From OMII01 sp947467385 (GTDB lineage Bacteria > Bdellovibrionota_C > UBA2361 > OMII01): a stretch of DNA of 64,000 nt. Location: contig JBIKLA010000007.1 of assembly GCA_044360075.1 (NCBI GenBank), forward strand, positions 62,001 through 126,000, in the 5' to 3' direction. The notes under the pieces are model-generated. The model was given only the letters and a program-made list of their open reading frames with translations, did not search any database and was not told where the DNA came from. Shown here one piece after another: positions 44,417-52,647 of the stretch; the stretch's first letter is position 1; each line of letters starts with the position of its first letter. The position numbers and the translations under genes are program-made.

Positions 44417-45155
44417 GGGTCCCCCGACAACGCAGCATGGGACAGACGGCCGATTCTAAAACCGCCTCCGTTGCCCCTTGAGGCCCGTAACGGCATAACC
44501 CCCTTCAAGCTTTAGGGTTGAAGGCAAAAAAATAGCGGTCGTCGAGCAGGGGGCCTCGCTTCCGCTGGAGTCCTGCTAAGCCCCAGTTTTTACGAGCAAA
44601 CGAGGTTGCTCGAGGGGGAGCCGGCGGTCCTCTAAGGGACTCGTGACTGGGGGGGACTAGTCCCGGTCAAACTAACACCGAACCGCGCTCCTCTTAAGGA
44701 ACGCCATGGGGAATTTAATTGTGCCCGCGATACACCGGTAGCTATGGGAGCAGTAAGCTTCTTGTGGCGCACATCCTCACGATAGCTCGTCCCGCTTGGC
44801 TTGCTGAGGGCCTCTCTTACCAGGTGCCGTTACGCATGCTGTTTTGAGTCAAGCTCAACAAAGAGCGAGAGTAGCAAAAGCAGCGATGGCGGTGGCTATT
44901 ACCCTGGTGGATGTGACTACTACCCCGGCAGATGTAGGACGGCCCCCGTATCCCATGATCTATCCGGTGCCGTTCTCAGTCGATGGGCCGCAGAGCGGAT
45001 ACCCTCTGTTCGGCTCCTTCTGAAGTCTCTAGCTCCCGCTTCCGCAAGGAACGAGAGCATCCGCATTTTTCTAGAGGTTGACCGCAAAGCTACCGCTTGG
45101 GCGACCTCCCTTACGCTCCCTTTACCGACTGCGCGCGGGAGGCGAACTCGACAGC
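44417..45155. other. long intergenic region, no confident gene
   Basis: This holds several G- and C-rich runs and a hairpin with CCTTCAA/TTGAAGG arms near 44500-44525, upstream of the giant gene. Two frames in 44800-45355 are open because of the composition of the repeat gene on the other strand. One plus-strand ORF (ATG 44886, stop ending at 45023) encodes 45 residues ending FSVDGPQSGYPLFGSF. It looks protein-like but has no ribosome site and no homologue I know. The 3' end of this stretch reaches the stop of the Cys-rich protein gene. Confidence 0.3.
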
Positions 45156-45908
45156 CTAGAAGAGATTCCCAATCGAGTCTGGACTCGGCGTTTCCTCAAT
45201 CGGGTCTGGAATCGGCGTTTCCTCGATCGGGTCTGGAATCGGCGTTGCCTCGATCGGGCCCGGAATCGGCGTTTCCTCGATCTGGCACCCCTTTGAAAGC
45301 GAGTCTACCTGCTTCTTACAGAATGCGAGCAACTGGCCCAGAGCCTGCGGCTTAAGCGAGTTGCAGCACTGCTGGCGCTTCTTCTCGGTAATGCGCGCAA
45401 TCGTGCACTGAACAGGACGAACGAATCGGCACGGTACCGCATGCGGCGCGCACTCGTTGTCAGCAGCCGAGTTGGCAAGAACCTGTTCCTGGCATTTCTT
45501 TACGGCGACATCACTGACCGTCTGACAGCACGTCTTGCGGAAGCTTCCGCCGGCTATCTGGCACACGCCGTAAGCGGGGCCGGTATCCTTAAGTCCCGCA
45601 ATGATCTGCGCCATCGCTGCGCCGACCTTCGCATTGAAGGCCGCGGAGGCTTCGCCCCATCCTCGAGGGTCGCAACCACCTAGGTTCGGACCGACCACGC
45701 CAGGTATTGTCACGGGCGGCTTAGTTGGCTGAGGGGGCTTGGTTGGCTGGGGCGGCTTGGTGGGCTGAGGGGGATGGGTCACCGGCGGCTTGGTGCCGCC
45801 ACCGCAGTTGCGGCGGCATCGGCCGCCTTTGGCCTGGCTATCAGCCGCGGACGTAAAGAGAGCAGCGGCAGCCAGCAGCACAAGTAGGAAGCGGGAGAGT
45901 ACCTTCAT
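45156..45908 (-). CDS. Cys-rich exported protein with Pro-rich and acidic tandem repeats
   Basis: A 250-residue exported protein with a signal peptide (LSRFLLVLLAAAALFTSAAD, cleavage near residue 25). The mature N-terminal segment is CRRNCGG followed by a Pro-rich repeat (PPQPTK three times). The central domain has a dense Cys pattern (GVCQIAGGSFRKTCCQT, ...NECAPHAVPCRF, VQCTIA, QQCCNSL) that suggests a disulfide-bonded fold of helices. The C-terminal tail is four 9-residue repeats related to IEETPIPDP (see 45172). No family is recognised. A GXXCC pattern recalls small Cys-rich extracellular domains. Confidence 0.65.
   Translation of the reverse strand: MKVLSRFLLVLLAAAALFTSAADSQAKGGRCRRNCGGGTKPPVTHPPQPTKPPQPTKPPQPTKPPVTIPGVVGPNLGGCDPRGWGEASAAFNAKVGAAMAQIIAGLKDTGPAYGVCQIAGGSFRKTCCQTVSDVAVKKCQEQVLANSAADNECAPHAVPCRFVRPVQCTIARITEKKRQQCCNSLKPQALGQLLAFCKKQVDSLSKGCQIEETPIPGPIEATPIPDPIEETPIPDPIEETPSPDSIGNLF
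45172..45279 (-). repeat. four 27-bp tandem repeats (9 residues each)
   Basis: Four contiguous 27-bp units starting at 45172, 45199, 45226 and 45253. Units 2-4 are nearly identical; unit 1 differs at several positions. They encode IEETPIPDP-type repeats in the tail of the Cys-rich protein. The near identity suggests recent expansion. Confidence 0.85.
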
Positions 45909-46105
45909 ATAACCTCAGATCGAACTTCGTTGTTACCCGATCGGTATGGATCTTTTAGGTTTGTCCGGGTACTAAGCCGTCATCAAAATCCTAATTGACT
46001 GTACTTTAAAGATAATTGCCCCTCTCCCGGGCCCCCATGTTCGTCGTTGACAGCCACTTGCACCCCGGTGCCATACTTTGGGGACGGCTCTACACAGGGG
46101 GATAC

Positions 46106-47419
46106 ATGCCAAAAAGCGCAATCATTCCAGGCTACATGCCTGGCTTCGGCAATGACTTTGAGACCGAGGCTCTTCCCGGCGCGCTCCCGTACGGACAGAA
46201 CTCTCCGCAAAAGTGCGCTTACGGCCTCTATGCCGAGCAGCTTTCAGGATCTCCGTTCACCGCACCGCGCGGCGCGAATGAGCGCTCGTGGCTCTACCGC
46301 ATCCAGCCCTCGGTCGCTCACGCGAAATCCTTCTCGCGCGTTGCGCACCCCGAGTGGCGCACCGCCCCCGCCATGGAGGAGCACGAGCTCCCCATCAGCC
46401 AGCTCAGGTGGTCACCCCCAGAGTTCCCCGAAACGGTCGTTAACTTTATTACCGGCGTTCGCACCGTGACCACCGCCGGCGACGTCAACACGCAGACCGG
46501 CATGGCCGCGGGCTTTTACTTCGTGAACCTCGGCATGATCGACGAGTACTTCTACAACGCGGACGGAGAGATGATGCTTGTGCCGCAGGACGGCGCACTG
46601 CGCGTCTTCACTGAGCTTGGAAAGATCGACATCTCGCCCGGCGAGATCTGCGTCATCCCGCGTGGCGTAAAAATAAAAGTGGAGCTCCCCGGCGGCCCCG
46701 CGCGCGGATACATCCTTGAGAACTACGGCGGAAAGTTTACCCTCCCCAACCGCGGCCCCATCGGCGCCAACTGCCTTGCAAACCAGCGCGACTTTAAGAC
46801 CCCCGTGGCTGCCTTCGAGGACAAGAAGACCCCCTGCACCGTCACCGTCAAGTGGTGCGGCAAGTTCTACGAGACCAAGATTGACCACTCACCGCTTGAT
46901 GTTGTCGCGTGGCACGGAAACTACGCCCCGTACAAGTACGACCTGCGCACCTTTGCCCCCGTCGGCGCGACGCTCTTCGATCACCCCGATCCGTCAATCT
47001 ATACCGTGCTCACCTCGCCCTCAGGCGAAGAGGGCACAGCCAACGTTGATTTCATTATATTTCCTGAGCGCTGGGAGGTGGCCGAGCACTCGTTCCGGCC
47101 CCCGTGGTACCACATGAACATCATGTCCGAGTTTATGGGGCTCATCTATGGCGTGTACGATGCAAAGCCCGACGGGTTTGTCCCCGGCGGCGTGAGCCTG
47201 CACAACTGCATGCTTCCGCATGGCCCAGACCTGCAGGCCTTCGATAAGGCCACACACGCCAAGCTTGAGGCGCGAAAGCTCTCAAATACCTTGGCGTTTA
47301 TGTTTGAGACGCGCTACCCGCAGCACGTCACGAAGTGGGCCGCGCAGCAGCCGTGCCTGCAGCACAACTACCGTGAGTGCTGGAGCGGATTGCCGCGCCT
47401 ATTCACCGGAAAGCCTTAA
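46106..47419 (+). CDS. hmgA: homogentisate 1,2-dioxygenase
   Basis: Non-haem iron(II) enzyme that opens the homogentisate ring in tyrosine and phenylalanine degradation. The 437-residue product has the family opening YMPGFGNDFETEALPGALP, FTAPRGANERSWLYRIQPS, the middle DGEMMLVPQDGALRV and the C-terminal iron site: FRPPWYHMNIMSEFMG (His and Glu ligands) followed by PGGVSLHNCMLPHGPD with the further His. Length matches. The ATG at 46106 has AGGGGG upstream; a frame to 46016 is not conserved. No fumarylacetoacetase or maleylacetoacetate isomerase gene is adjacent. It stands alone between the Cys-rich gene and the kinase-like gene. Confidence 0.95.
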   Translation: MPKSAIIPGYMPGFGNDFETEALPGALPYGQNSPQKCAYGLYAEQLSGSPFTAPRGANERSWLYRIQPSVAHAKSFSRVAHPEWRTAPAMEEHELPISQLRWSPPEFPETVVNFITGVRTVTTAGDVNTQTGMAAGFYFVNLGMIDEYFYNADGEMMLVPQDGALRVFTELGKIDISPGEICVIPRGVKIKVELPGGPARGYILENYGGKFTLPNRGPIGANCLANQRDFKTPVAAFEDKKTPCTVTVKWCGKFYETKIDHSPLDVVAWHGNYAPYKYDLRTFAPVGATLFDHPDPSIYTVLTSPSGEEGTANVDFIIFPERWEVAEHSFRPPWYHMNIMSEFMGLIYGVYDAKPDGFVPGGVSLHNCMLPHGPDLQAFDKATHAKLEARKLSNTLAFMFETRYPQHVTKWAAQQPCLQHNYRECWSGLPRLFTGKP

Positions 47420-47446
47420 TCGAAAAGCCTGGAAGTGGGAGGGCGC

Positions 47447-49186
47447 TTACGCGCCAGCAGCCCGCTCCGGCTCAACCGTCTCTGCGCTCGGCACCGAGCG
47501 TGAGGCCTTGTACTGCTCAAACGCCTGCTGCACAGCAGCGGTCGTGACGTATGCCTCGCGCGCCTCCGGGCTCATCGTCGAGAAGACAACCGTCCCAGGC
47601 GGGATGTTGTCAGCGAAGTCCTCAAAGAGCTCGTTGATGCGGTTCTTCCACTGGTTGTCGTAGCGGCTGCACAGCTCACCGATGCCGCCCGCAAGCACGA
47701 TCCGCTGCGGAGCGGCCTCGTTCACCTTCATGGCGTCGTATGAGGTCTCAAGGAACTTTGCGAGCTCCTTAAAGTACTTCTGCCACTCCGTGTAGGCCGC
47801 AAGCGTAAGCGCCTTCGAGACCTTGCTGTCGCCCCGAGAAAGGAGCTTCTCGGCCTTAGCTGTAAGGCGGTTAGCCTCCTCTTGGTAACGGGCGACTTCC
47901 TCAACCAGCTCAGCGTAGCGATCATCGGTCGGTGGCGTTGTCTCAAGCTCCTTACGGACGCGTGCAGCCAAGCCCCTAAACTTCATCGCCTCGTTCTTGT
48001 ACTTCGTGCCCTTCTGGATCGGGCCAACGCCACGCTCCGCCACGGCAGCGATGTTCATGTCGCACTCAATTGCGCGCGTGATCTCCCTGGCGTCGTGGTT
48101 AAACAGGATCGAGTTGACCCCCTTAATCACGTCACTTGGGGATGACACGGCCCACTTGCCCACGTCCCGGTAGTCGAGGTCGATCAGCTGGTCGAGAATC
48201 GACTTAACCTCCTCGAACGTGCGCTGCGGGGTTAGCTGGTCTGCAACCTTCGACGCAAGGAGGTGGTAGCAGCTCCGCAGCCCGTTCTTGACGTGCTTGA
48301 GGAACTTAACCGCCGCCCACGGGCCTGCAAGCTCGTTCTCGGCGTACCACTGCTCGGTCGACTGCGCCTTAAACTGGTTGTGCTCATCGATCAGCGTCGA
48401 GAGCTCTGAGTCATCGTGATACGTGTAGTCGTCTGAGGTCTCATTGCGCGTCACGCGGTGTCCAAGCTCGGCGAACTGGTACGAGAGCTTGCCGTTGACG
48501 AGCCCGTAGCTTCCAACGCCCGTGCCAAGAATTATGTACATCGCGTTATCGATGCCTTGGAGCGCGCCTCCGAGGCGCTCTCCCATAAGGCCCGCTGCCG
48601 CATCGTTCATGACGGCGACGCCGTCAACCTTGACCTGCGGCCAGCCGCGCTCTGAGAGGTCGGCGTTGATGGCGCCCAGCACCTCAAGTGCGATCTGCTC
48701 CTCCGACATCGGAAGCGCCGTGTTGGAGGTCGTAACCTTTGCGTTGAATCCTTCGCCCTCAACTATGCCGGCCATAGAGAAGTTAACTGCGCACAGGTTT
48801 TGGATCGGCGGGACATCAGCGCCTTCCGGCGAGTGCTTCTGCATGAACGCCGAGAACTTCTGCGCTATACAGTTGTACACAACGTCCTTTGACTGCTCAA
48901 ACGTAGCGCCGCTCTTTGCGAGCACTGGCGCAAGCTCCTCACGGAGATGTGTCCAGCGCACCGACTCGATGATCGGCTCAGTGCGGTCTGGCACCGAAAG
49001 ACAGAAGCGAACGTTAGTGCCGCCGATGATGACGGTTACTCCGAACGGATGTTCGGGATGAAGCCGCAATAGCGTTTCAGCTTGCGGCGTGGATGCGAGA
49101 GCTCTGAGTTCGGTGACCGTTGCTAACGGTACCGAGGAGAGCCCATTTCTATCGCCTGAAGAAGTGGCGACCGTGGTCTCTGACAT
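47447..49186 (-). CDS. ASKHA sugar kinase-like protein (ROK/hexokinase type)
   Basis: A 579-residue protein of the actin-like ATPase superfamily. Phosphate-1 type loop VTVIIGGTNVRFCLSV near residue 50, catalytic-site region VAVMNDAAAGLMGE, phosphate-2 YIILGTGVGSYGLVN and adenosine-type LAGGIGELCSRYDN. ROK enzymes carry a zinc CxCGxxGC motif after ELGH; here only AELGHRV is seen and no Cys cluster. A helical insertion rich in Glu/Arg (RVRKELETTPPTDDRYAELVEEVARYQEEANRL, residues about 405-450) separates the second domain. Likely substrate is a hexose, but this is not shown. The gene start at 49186 is downstream of a hairpin-rich leader. Confidence 0.7.
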   Translation of the reverse strand: MSETTVATSSGDRNGLSSVPLATVTELRALASTPQAETLLRLHPEHPFGVTVIIGGTNVRFCLSVPDRTEPIIESVRWTHLREELAPVLAKSGATFEQSKDVVYNCIAQKFSAFMQKHSPEGADVPPIQNLCAVNFSMAGIVEGEGFNAKVTTSNTALPMSEEQIALEVLGAINADLSERGWPQVKVDGVAVMNDAAAGLMGERLGGALQGIDNAMYIILGTGVGSYGLVNGKLSYQFAELGHRVTRNETSDDYTYHDDSELSTLIDEHNQFKAQSTEQWYAENELAGPWAAVKFLKHVKNGLRSCYHLLASKVADQLTPQRTFEEVKSILDQLIDLDYRDVGKWAVSSPSDVIKGVNSILFNHDAREITRAIECDMNIAAVAERGVGPIQKGTKYKNEAMKFRGLAARVRKELETTPPTDDRYAELVEEVARYQEEANRLTAKAEKLLSRGDSKVSKALTLAAYTEWQKYFKELAKFLETSYDAMKVNEAAPQRIVLAGGIGELCSRYDNQWKNRINELFEDFADNIPPGTVVFSTMSPEAREAYVTTAAVQQAFEQYKASRSVPSAETVEPERAAGA

Positions 49187-49529
49187 ATTAAGTTTTTACA
49201 CCTCAAAAAATTAGCCGATCATCGTTTCACTGCATGTACGCGCGAATTGATTAACGACAGCCCGGTTTTTATACACCCGAGTTCCGAAAGAACAAATAAA
49301 AGCCGGCCTCCGGTTGGAGGTCGAAGACCAACTGAAGCGAAACTTCAGCCTGGTCTAACTGGTCCCTTTTATTGGGTTTGTCAGATCGAAACCGGGGGAA
49401 GATCCCCGAGATGGCGAGACACTAACAGAAATCTAGTAAAAGGGGGAGTGGGGGCGGTCATAAGGAAGGAGAGAATGATTCAGACCTCAGCCCGACTAAA
49501 AACGACCAAAAAGCGCAGATTTGTGAGGT
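49187..49529. other. hairpin-rich upstream region, candidate leader or small RNA
   Basis: Three stems follow each other at 49305-49409: CCTCC-GGTT-GGAGG (49307-49320, extendable to 7 bp with a wobble); GACCA + CTGAAG/CTTCAG + TGGTC around a CGAAA loop (49326-49355); and CGGGG/CCCCG (49393-49408). Read on the minus strand the first stem (GACCTCC-AACC-GGAGGCC) is followed by CTTTTATTT, terminator-like, upstream of the kinase-like gene at 49186, so an attenuator is possible. No known riboswitch class is matched by eye. No ORF is convincing here. Confidence 0.4.
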
Positions 49530-49955
49530 TTAGGGCGTAATCTCGTAGCGCTCGGCGCTTCCCGGCCGCGTGCGCCCAAGGGCAACGTCGATGGTTCGCC
49601 TGAGCTTGCGAAAGCTCACGGGCTTCACAAGGTAGTCGGTTGCGCCAAGCACGATCGCTTCCTCAACGCGCGGCACATCCCCCACAGCGCTTACGAAGAT
49701 AACGGGAATCGCGTTGTGGCGCGCATCGCTTCGCAGCGCACGCAGAAACTCAACGCCGTCCATTTCGTCCATCACGTTGTCGCACAGGATAAGCTCAACC
49801 TGCGAGCCGCGAAGCTTCTCAAGCGCCTCACGGCCGTTCTTCGCCTCGACGGACGAAGAGAAGCCAAGCTCGCGCAGCATGTCGCACAGCACAGAGCGCG
49901 TCGCGTCGACGTCGTCGATCACGAGCACTGATGACAAAGGAGAGAGGGTTTTCAT
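49530..49955 (-). CDS. single-domain response regulator (CheY-like)
   Basis: A 141-residue receiver domain with no output domain. The acidic pocket is VLVIDDVD (Asp 14 and 15), phosphoacceptor Asp 59 in LILCDNVMDEMDG, switch Ser 89 in VIFVSAVGD and conserved Lys 111 in YLVKPVS. It would be phosphorylated by a histidine kinase that is not present in this window. The protein is followed (upstream on the minus strand) by the FliG-like gene, 93 nt away, so a signalling link to a motor-like protein is possible but not shown. Confidence 0.9.
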   Translation of the reverse strand: MKTLSPLSSVLVIDDVDATRSVLCDMLRELGFSSSVEAKNGREALEKLRGSQVELILCDNVMDEMDGVEFLRALRSDARHNAIPVIFVSAVGDVPRVEEAIVLGATDYLVKPVSFRKLRRTIDVALGRTRPGSAERYEITP

Positions 49956-50048
49956 AGGCGAGTTCCTTTGAAGGCGCGCGCACGCACAGCCTCCTTAAGG
50001 TGAGTTCGGCAGGAATGAGGGGAAGGTAGAGAGGAAAAAAGTGCCGCC

Positions 50049-50492
50049 CTACGCAAGTCGCGGGAGTGAGCGCTTGGGCGCCGGAGAGTTAACTGTGTCG
50101 GGGTAGAGATCCTCAAGCCGCTTAATAATACGCCGCTGCGCTGCGTGAACGTCGGCACTCTTCATCGCTGGCAGGCTTTCGACATCATCCTCAACGAGGC
50201 GCTGCCGAGACTCTGACATGTTGTGCAAGATCTTCTCGCGCACAGGATCCGGGGCAGCCTTGAGAGAGATGACCACGTCACGGTGCGCAACCTCGCGCAG
50301 GAGCTTCTGCACAGCCTGGTCGGTTACCTCGGTAATGCGCTCAAAATTAAAGAGGTTGTCCTCGATGCGCGCGGCGATCACCGGATTCTCGCTGCGGATA
50401 GCCTCAACCAGGCGCGAGCGGTCCTCCGCCGGCATGCAGCTTAGAATGTCAGCGGCCACCTTCGGGCCATTTATAGGCTGGTCTTTCGACAT
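50049..50492 (-). CDS. compact FliG-like protein
   Basis: A 147-residue protein that resembles the middle-to-C-terminal part of the flagellar switch protein FliG. Recognisable pieces: AADILSCMPAEDRSRLVEAI (armadillo-like segment), ENPVIAARIEDNLFNFERITEV, then VTDQAVQKLLREVAHRDVVISLKAAPDPVREKILHNMSESRQRLVEDD and the SADVHAAQRRIIKRL helix. FliG is normally about 330 residues with an N-terminal domain for FliF binding; that part is missing here. ATG 50492 was chosen because the frame upstream lacks homology. Function outside the flagellum (or as an assembly adaptor) is inferred only. Confidence 0.7.
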   Translation of the reverse strand: MSKDQPINGPKVAADILSCMPAEDRSRLVEAIRSENPVIAARIEDNLFNFERITEVTDQAVQKLLREVAHRDVVISLKAAPDPVREKILHNMSESRQRLVEDDVESLPAMKSADVHAAQRRIIKRLEDLYPDTVNSPAPKRSLPRLA

Positions 50493-50637
50493 GACACTTA
50501 GGATGCAGCAGGGGCTAAAGGAGTGTCGAAAATCAAACACCCCCTGCCTATCAGTGGGAAGATCAAGGGGTTACGGCACGGGCGGACTTGCGTTTTTTTG
50601 GACAGTCGGGCATGGTCAGAGGCCGAAAAAGACGTGT

Positions 50638-50714
50638 GCCCACGTAGCTCAGCTGGTTAGAGCGCAGAACTCATAATTCTGAGGTCCCTTGTTCGATTCA
50701 AGGCGTGGGCACCA
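50638..50714 (+). tRNA. tRNA-Met (anticodon CAU, elongator type)
   Basis: Cloverleaf traced by eye: acceptor GCCCACG/CGTGGGC, D arm GCTC/GAGC, anticodon stem CAGAA/TTCTG with loop CTCATAA (anticodon CAT at 50672-50674), T arm CCTTG/CAAGG with TTCGATT loop and encoded CCA. The G1-C72 pair and anticodon stem without the three G:C initiator pairs indicate elongator Met rather than fMet. A lysidine-modified tRNA-Ile(CAU) is less likely but not excluded. The integrase target is its 3' end. Confidence 0.95.
50692..50714. other. putative attachment site (attL) at tRNA 3' end
   Basis: The T-loop to CCA segment (50692-50714) is the usual crossover for tyrosine integrases that use tRNA genes. The matching second copy must lie beyond the right edge; none is seen inside the window. 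Confidence 0.45.
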
Positions 50715-50773
50715 CTAATTCCAAATAGTTACATTCGATCTGTAACTTAAAACCCTCACAATCTATACTGCTC

Positions 50774-50839
50774 GTGCCAACTACGTGCCAACGGCCTCAG
50801 TTGATACCTAACGGTGCCAACACGAAAAGCTAGTGGCAC
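50774..50839. repeat. direct repeats upstream of the integrase gene
   Basis: Three copies of GTGCCAAC at 50774-50781, 50785-50792 and 50814-50821, and a related inverted copy (AGTGGCAC) near 50833. They lie between the tRNA and int, where integrase arm-type sites or excisionase sites are usually found. Confidence 0.5.
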
Positions 50840-50860
50840 GCGCACTTCTTGAGAGGGTTT

Positions 50861-51946
50861 ATGGGCAACATTTTCAAGCGAAAAGATGCAAAGGGCCAAG
50901 TTTCTTACACTGCGCGCATACGGCGTCGCGGTTATCCGCATATCACTGCAACATTCCGTCGCAAGATCGACGCGGACGCTTGGGTGCAGCAAGAGGAACA
51001 GAAGATGCGCAACGGCTTGCACCTCGATCACTCGCAAGTAAAGAAGCATACCCTCAAAGAAGCGATCGCTCGTTACAGATCAGAGTTCACCTGCGATATC
51101 AATCGCTCGTGTCACCTGAGACGGTGGGAGGAAGCCCTCGGACCCCGCTTACTACACACGATTAACGACGTAGTGATAAACGACGCCCTCGCTACGATAA
51201 AGCCAGAGAAGGGTAGAACTGCTAACGACAAGCTCGCCCCAGGCAGCATCCGAGTGCACCTCTGTAGCCTCTCTGCGGTCTTTAAGGAGGCGCGCCGCTG
51301 GGGATGGGTGAAACTGAATCCGGTGCGAGATGTAGAGCGACCCTCGCACGCAAAGATTCGAGATCGCTTCCTGAGCGACGAGGAGCTTAAAAACCTCCTC
51401 ATCGCCTGTAAGCAGAGCCGCTATCAGCACCTCTATCTGATAGTCATCCTTGCGCTCTCAACCGGGATGCGCAAAGAGGAGATCCTCTCGCTCAAGTGGA
51501 GAAACGTCGAGCTAGACCGAGAGCGGATTATTCTGGAGAAGACCAAGAACGGCGATCGACGCAATGTGCCCGTTAAAGGTGAAGCCCTGGCGCTTCTTAA
51601 AGAGCACGCCAAGGTTCGTCGAATCGACACTGAGTTCCTTTTCCCAGGTGAGAAGCCTTCACCCCAGAAAGAGTGCAAGGCAGTACCTTCGTCAGAGCGG
51701 CACTTCGACATCACTGCCGCCTGGAATATGGCCCGTAAAACCTCCAAGCTCGTTGATTTTCGGTTCCACGACCTACGGCATACCGCCGCGAGTTATCTCG
51801 CAATGAACGGCGCCTCGTTGGTTGAGATAGCCGGTGTATTGGGACATCGAGACTTCAGCACAGTCCGTCGTTACGCTCACCTGAGTGAAAGCCATGTAGC
51901 GAGCACCGTTGAGAAGATGAATCAGAAGTTCATAAAGGGCGCCTAG
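50861..51946 (+). CDS. int: tyrosine recombinase / phage-type integrase
   Basis: A 361-residue integrase of the lambda/Xer family. The N-terminal segment (FKRKDAKGQVSYTARIRRRGYP) is an arm-binding-like region, the middle has a SAM-like core-binding domain (LKEAIARYRSEF) and the C-terminal catalytic domain contains Arg in STGMRKEEIL, Lys in KTKNGDRRN, HxxR in FHDLRHTAAS, His in LGHRD and the Tyr in RRYAHLSE. All catalytic residues are present, so it is probably active. ATG 50861 has GAGAGGG upstream. It reads away from the tRNA gene, 147 nt after it, and is the first gene of the island. Confidence 0.95.
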   Translation: MGNIFKRKDAKGQVSYTARIRRRGYPHITATFRRKIDADAWVQQEEQKMRNGLHLDHSQVKKHTLKEAIARYRSEFTCDINRSCHLRRWEEALGPRLLHTINDVVINDALATIKPEKGRTANDKLAPGSIRVHLCSLSAVFKEARRWGWVKLNPVRDVERPSHAKIRDRFLSDEELKNLLIACKQSRYQHLYLIVILALSTGMRKEEILSLKWRNVELDRERIILEKTKNGDRRNVPVKGEALALLKEHAKVRRIDTEFLFPGEKPSPQKECKAVPSSERHFDITAAWNMARKTSKLVDFRFHDLRHTAASYLAMNGASLVEIAGVLGHRDFSTVRRYAHLSESHVASTVEKMNQKFIKGA

Positions 51947-51980
51947 CGTAGCGCGATTTTCTCTCTCCTCGCGCACTACG
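51947..51980 (+). terminator. candidate terminator-like hairpin after int
   Basis: CGTAGCGCGA at 51947-51956 pairs with TCGCGCACTACG at 51969-51980 with a 2-nt bulge and 12-nt loop. No strong T run follows, so it may be a processing or regulatory hairpin. Confidence 0.3.
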
Positions 51981-52287
51981 TTAAATCTGATTAAGAGACC
52001 TCCGAACGTGCAGCGCTCTAACTCGTCGTTCGGCACCGGTTAGCGGGGGATACCCGCTCAAAACCAGCCCCCAAAGCGACTCCCCGCTCAATCTGTCATC
52101 GCTAACCACCTAATCCTATTGGCAAATAAGTCTCCAAATCAGAGTGGGTAACAAAATCTTGCCCTCTGATACAGGGGCTATTCGAGCACACAAAAAGACA
52201 AAATCTACGGGTATAGGTGGAATCACCGACGTGCCTCATTCTACCTGCACAGGGCAATCAAGCCTAACGTAATTGAGGAGAGAAAGA
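51981..52287. other. intergenic region, no gene seen
   Basis: No ORF with a plausible start is found. The right part (52130-52280) is AT-rich with a GAGGAG Shine-Dalgarno for the next small gene; a promoter is expected there. No repeat or RNA is evident. Confidence 0.4.
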
Positions 52288-52494
52288 ATGATGTCAGAAA
52301 AGAGAATTCCTGAACTGGTGCCGCTAACAAAGTGGGGCGAGTTCTTTATCGACCCATCCGTTGGAGCACTTCGATGGATGGTGCATTCGAATAAAGAGTT
52401 TGCTCAGCGCTGCGTAGTCCGGAGAGGGCGCCGTGTCTTGATTGACACGGAGGCCTACAACCGGTGGCTGCGCGAGCAAAGTATCGGGCAGTGA
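52288..52494 (+). CDS. small DNA-binding protein (excisionase/HTH-like)
   Basis: A 68-residue basic protein with a GAGGAG ribosome site before ATG 52288 (ATG 52291 is an alternative). The sequence PLTKWGEFFIDPSVGALRWMVHSN and VVRRGRRVLIDTEAYNRWLREQ is like short helix-turn-helix proteins found next to integrases in phage islands, with the common 'GRRVLID..Y..WL' end. It could be an excisionase or a regulator; function is inferred from position and pattern. Confidence 0.65.
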   Translation: MMSEKRIPELVPLTKWGEFFIDPSVGALRWMVHSNKEFAQRCVVRRGRRVLIDTEAYNRWLREQSIGQ

Positions 52495-52647
52495 GCAGCA
52501 ATAAATTTCTAAGACTCTCAACTGTGCCGATGACCGGTGCAGTGAGGGGGTCCGCTAGTAAACGGAGCCTAGTGATGATGATAAATGAGAAAGGCCTTAG
52601 CGCGCTGATCCGCGATAAGGCCTGCGAGATAGGGACAGTGTGTAATT

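Noticed and set aside
44801..45355. 184-residue plus-strand frame
   Set aside because: Its C-terminal half is the opposite strand of the Cys-rich protein's repeats; no homology or ribosome site is seen.
49187..49529. c-di-GMP-I riboswitch
   Set aside because: A GCCTCCGG-like piece recalls it, but the conserved core around it is missing.
50638..50714. Initiator tRNA-fMet
   Set aside because: It has a G1-C72 pair and lacks the three G:C pairs of the initiator anticodon stem.
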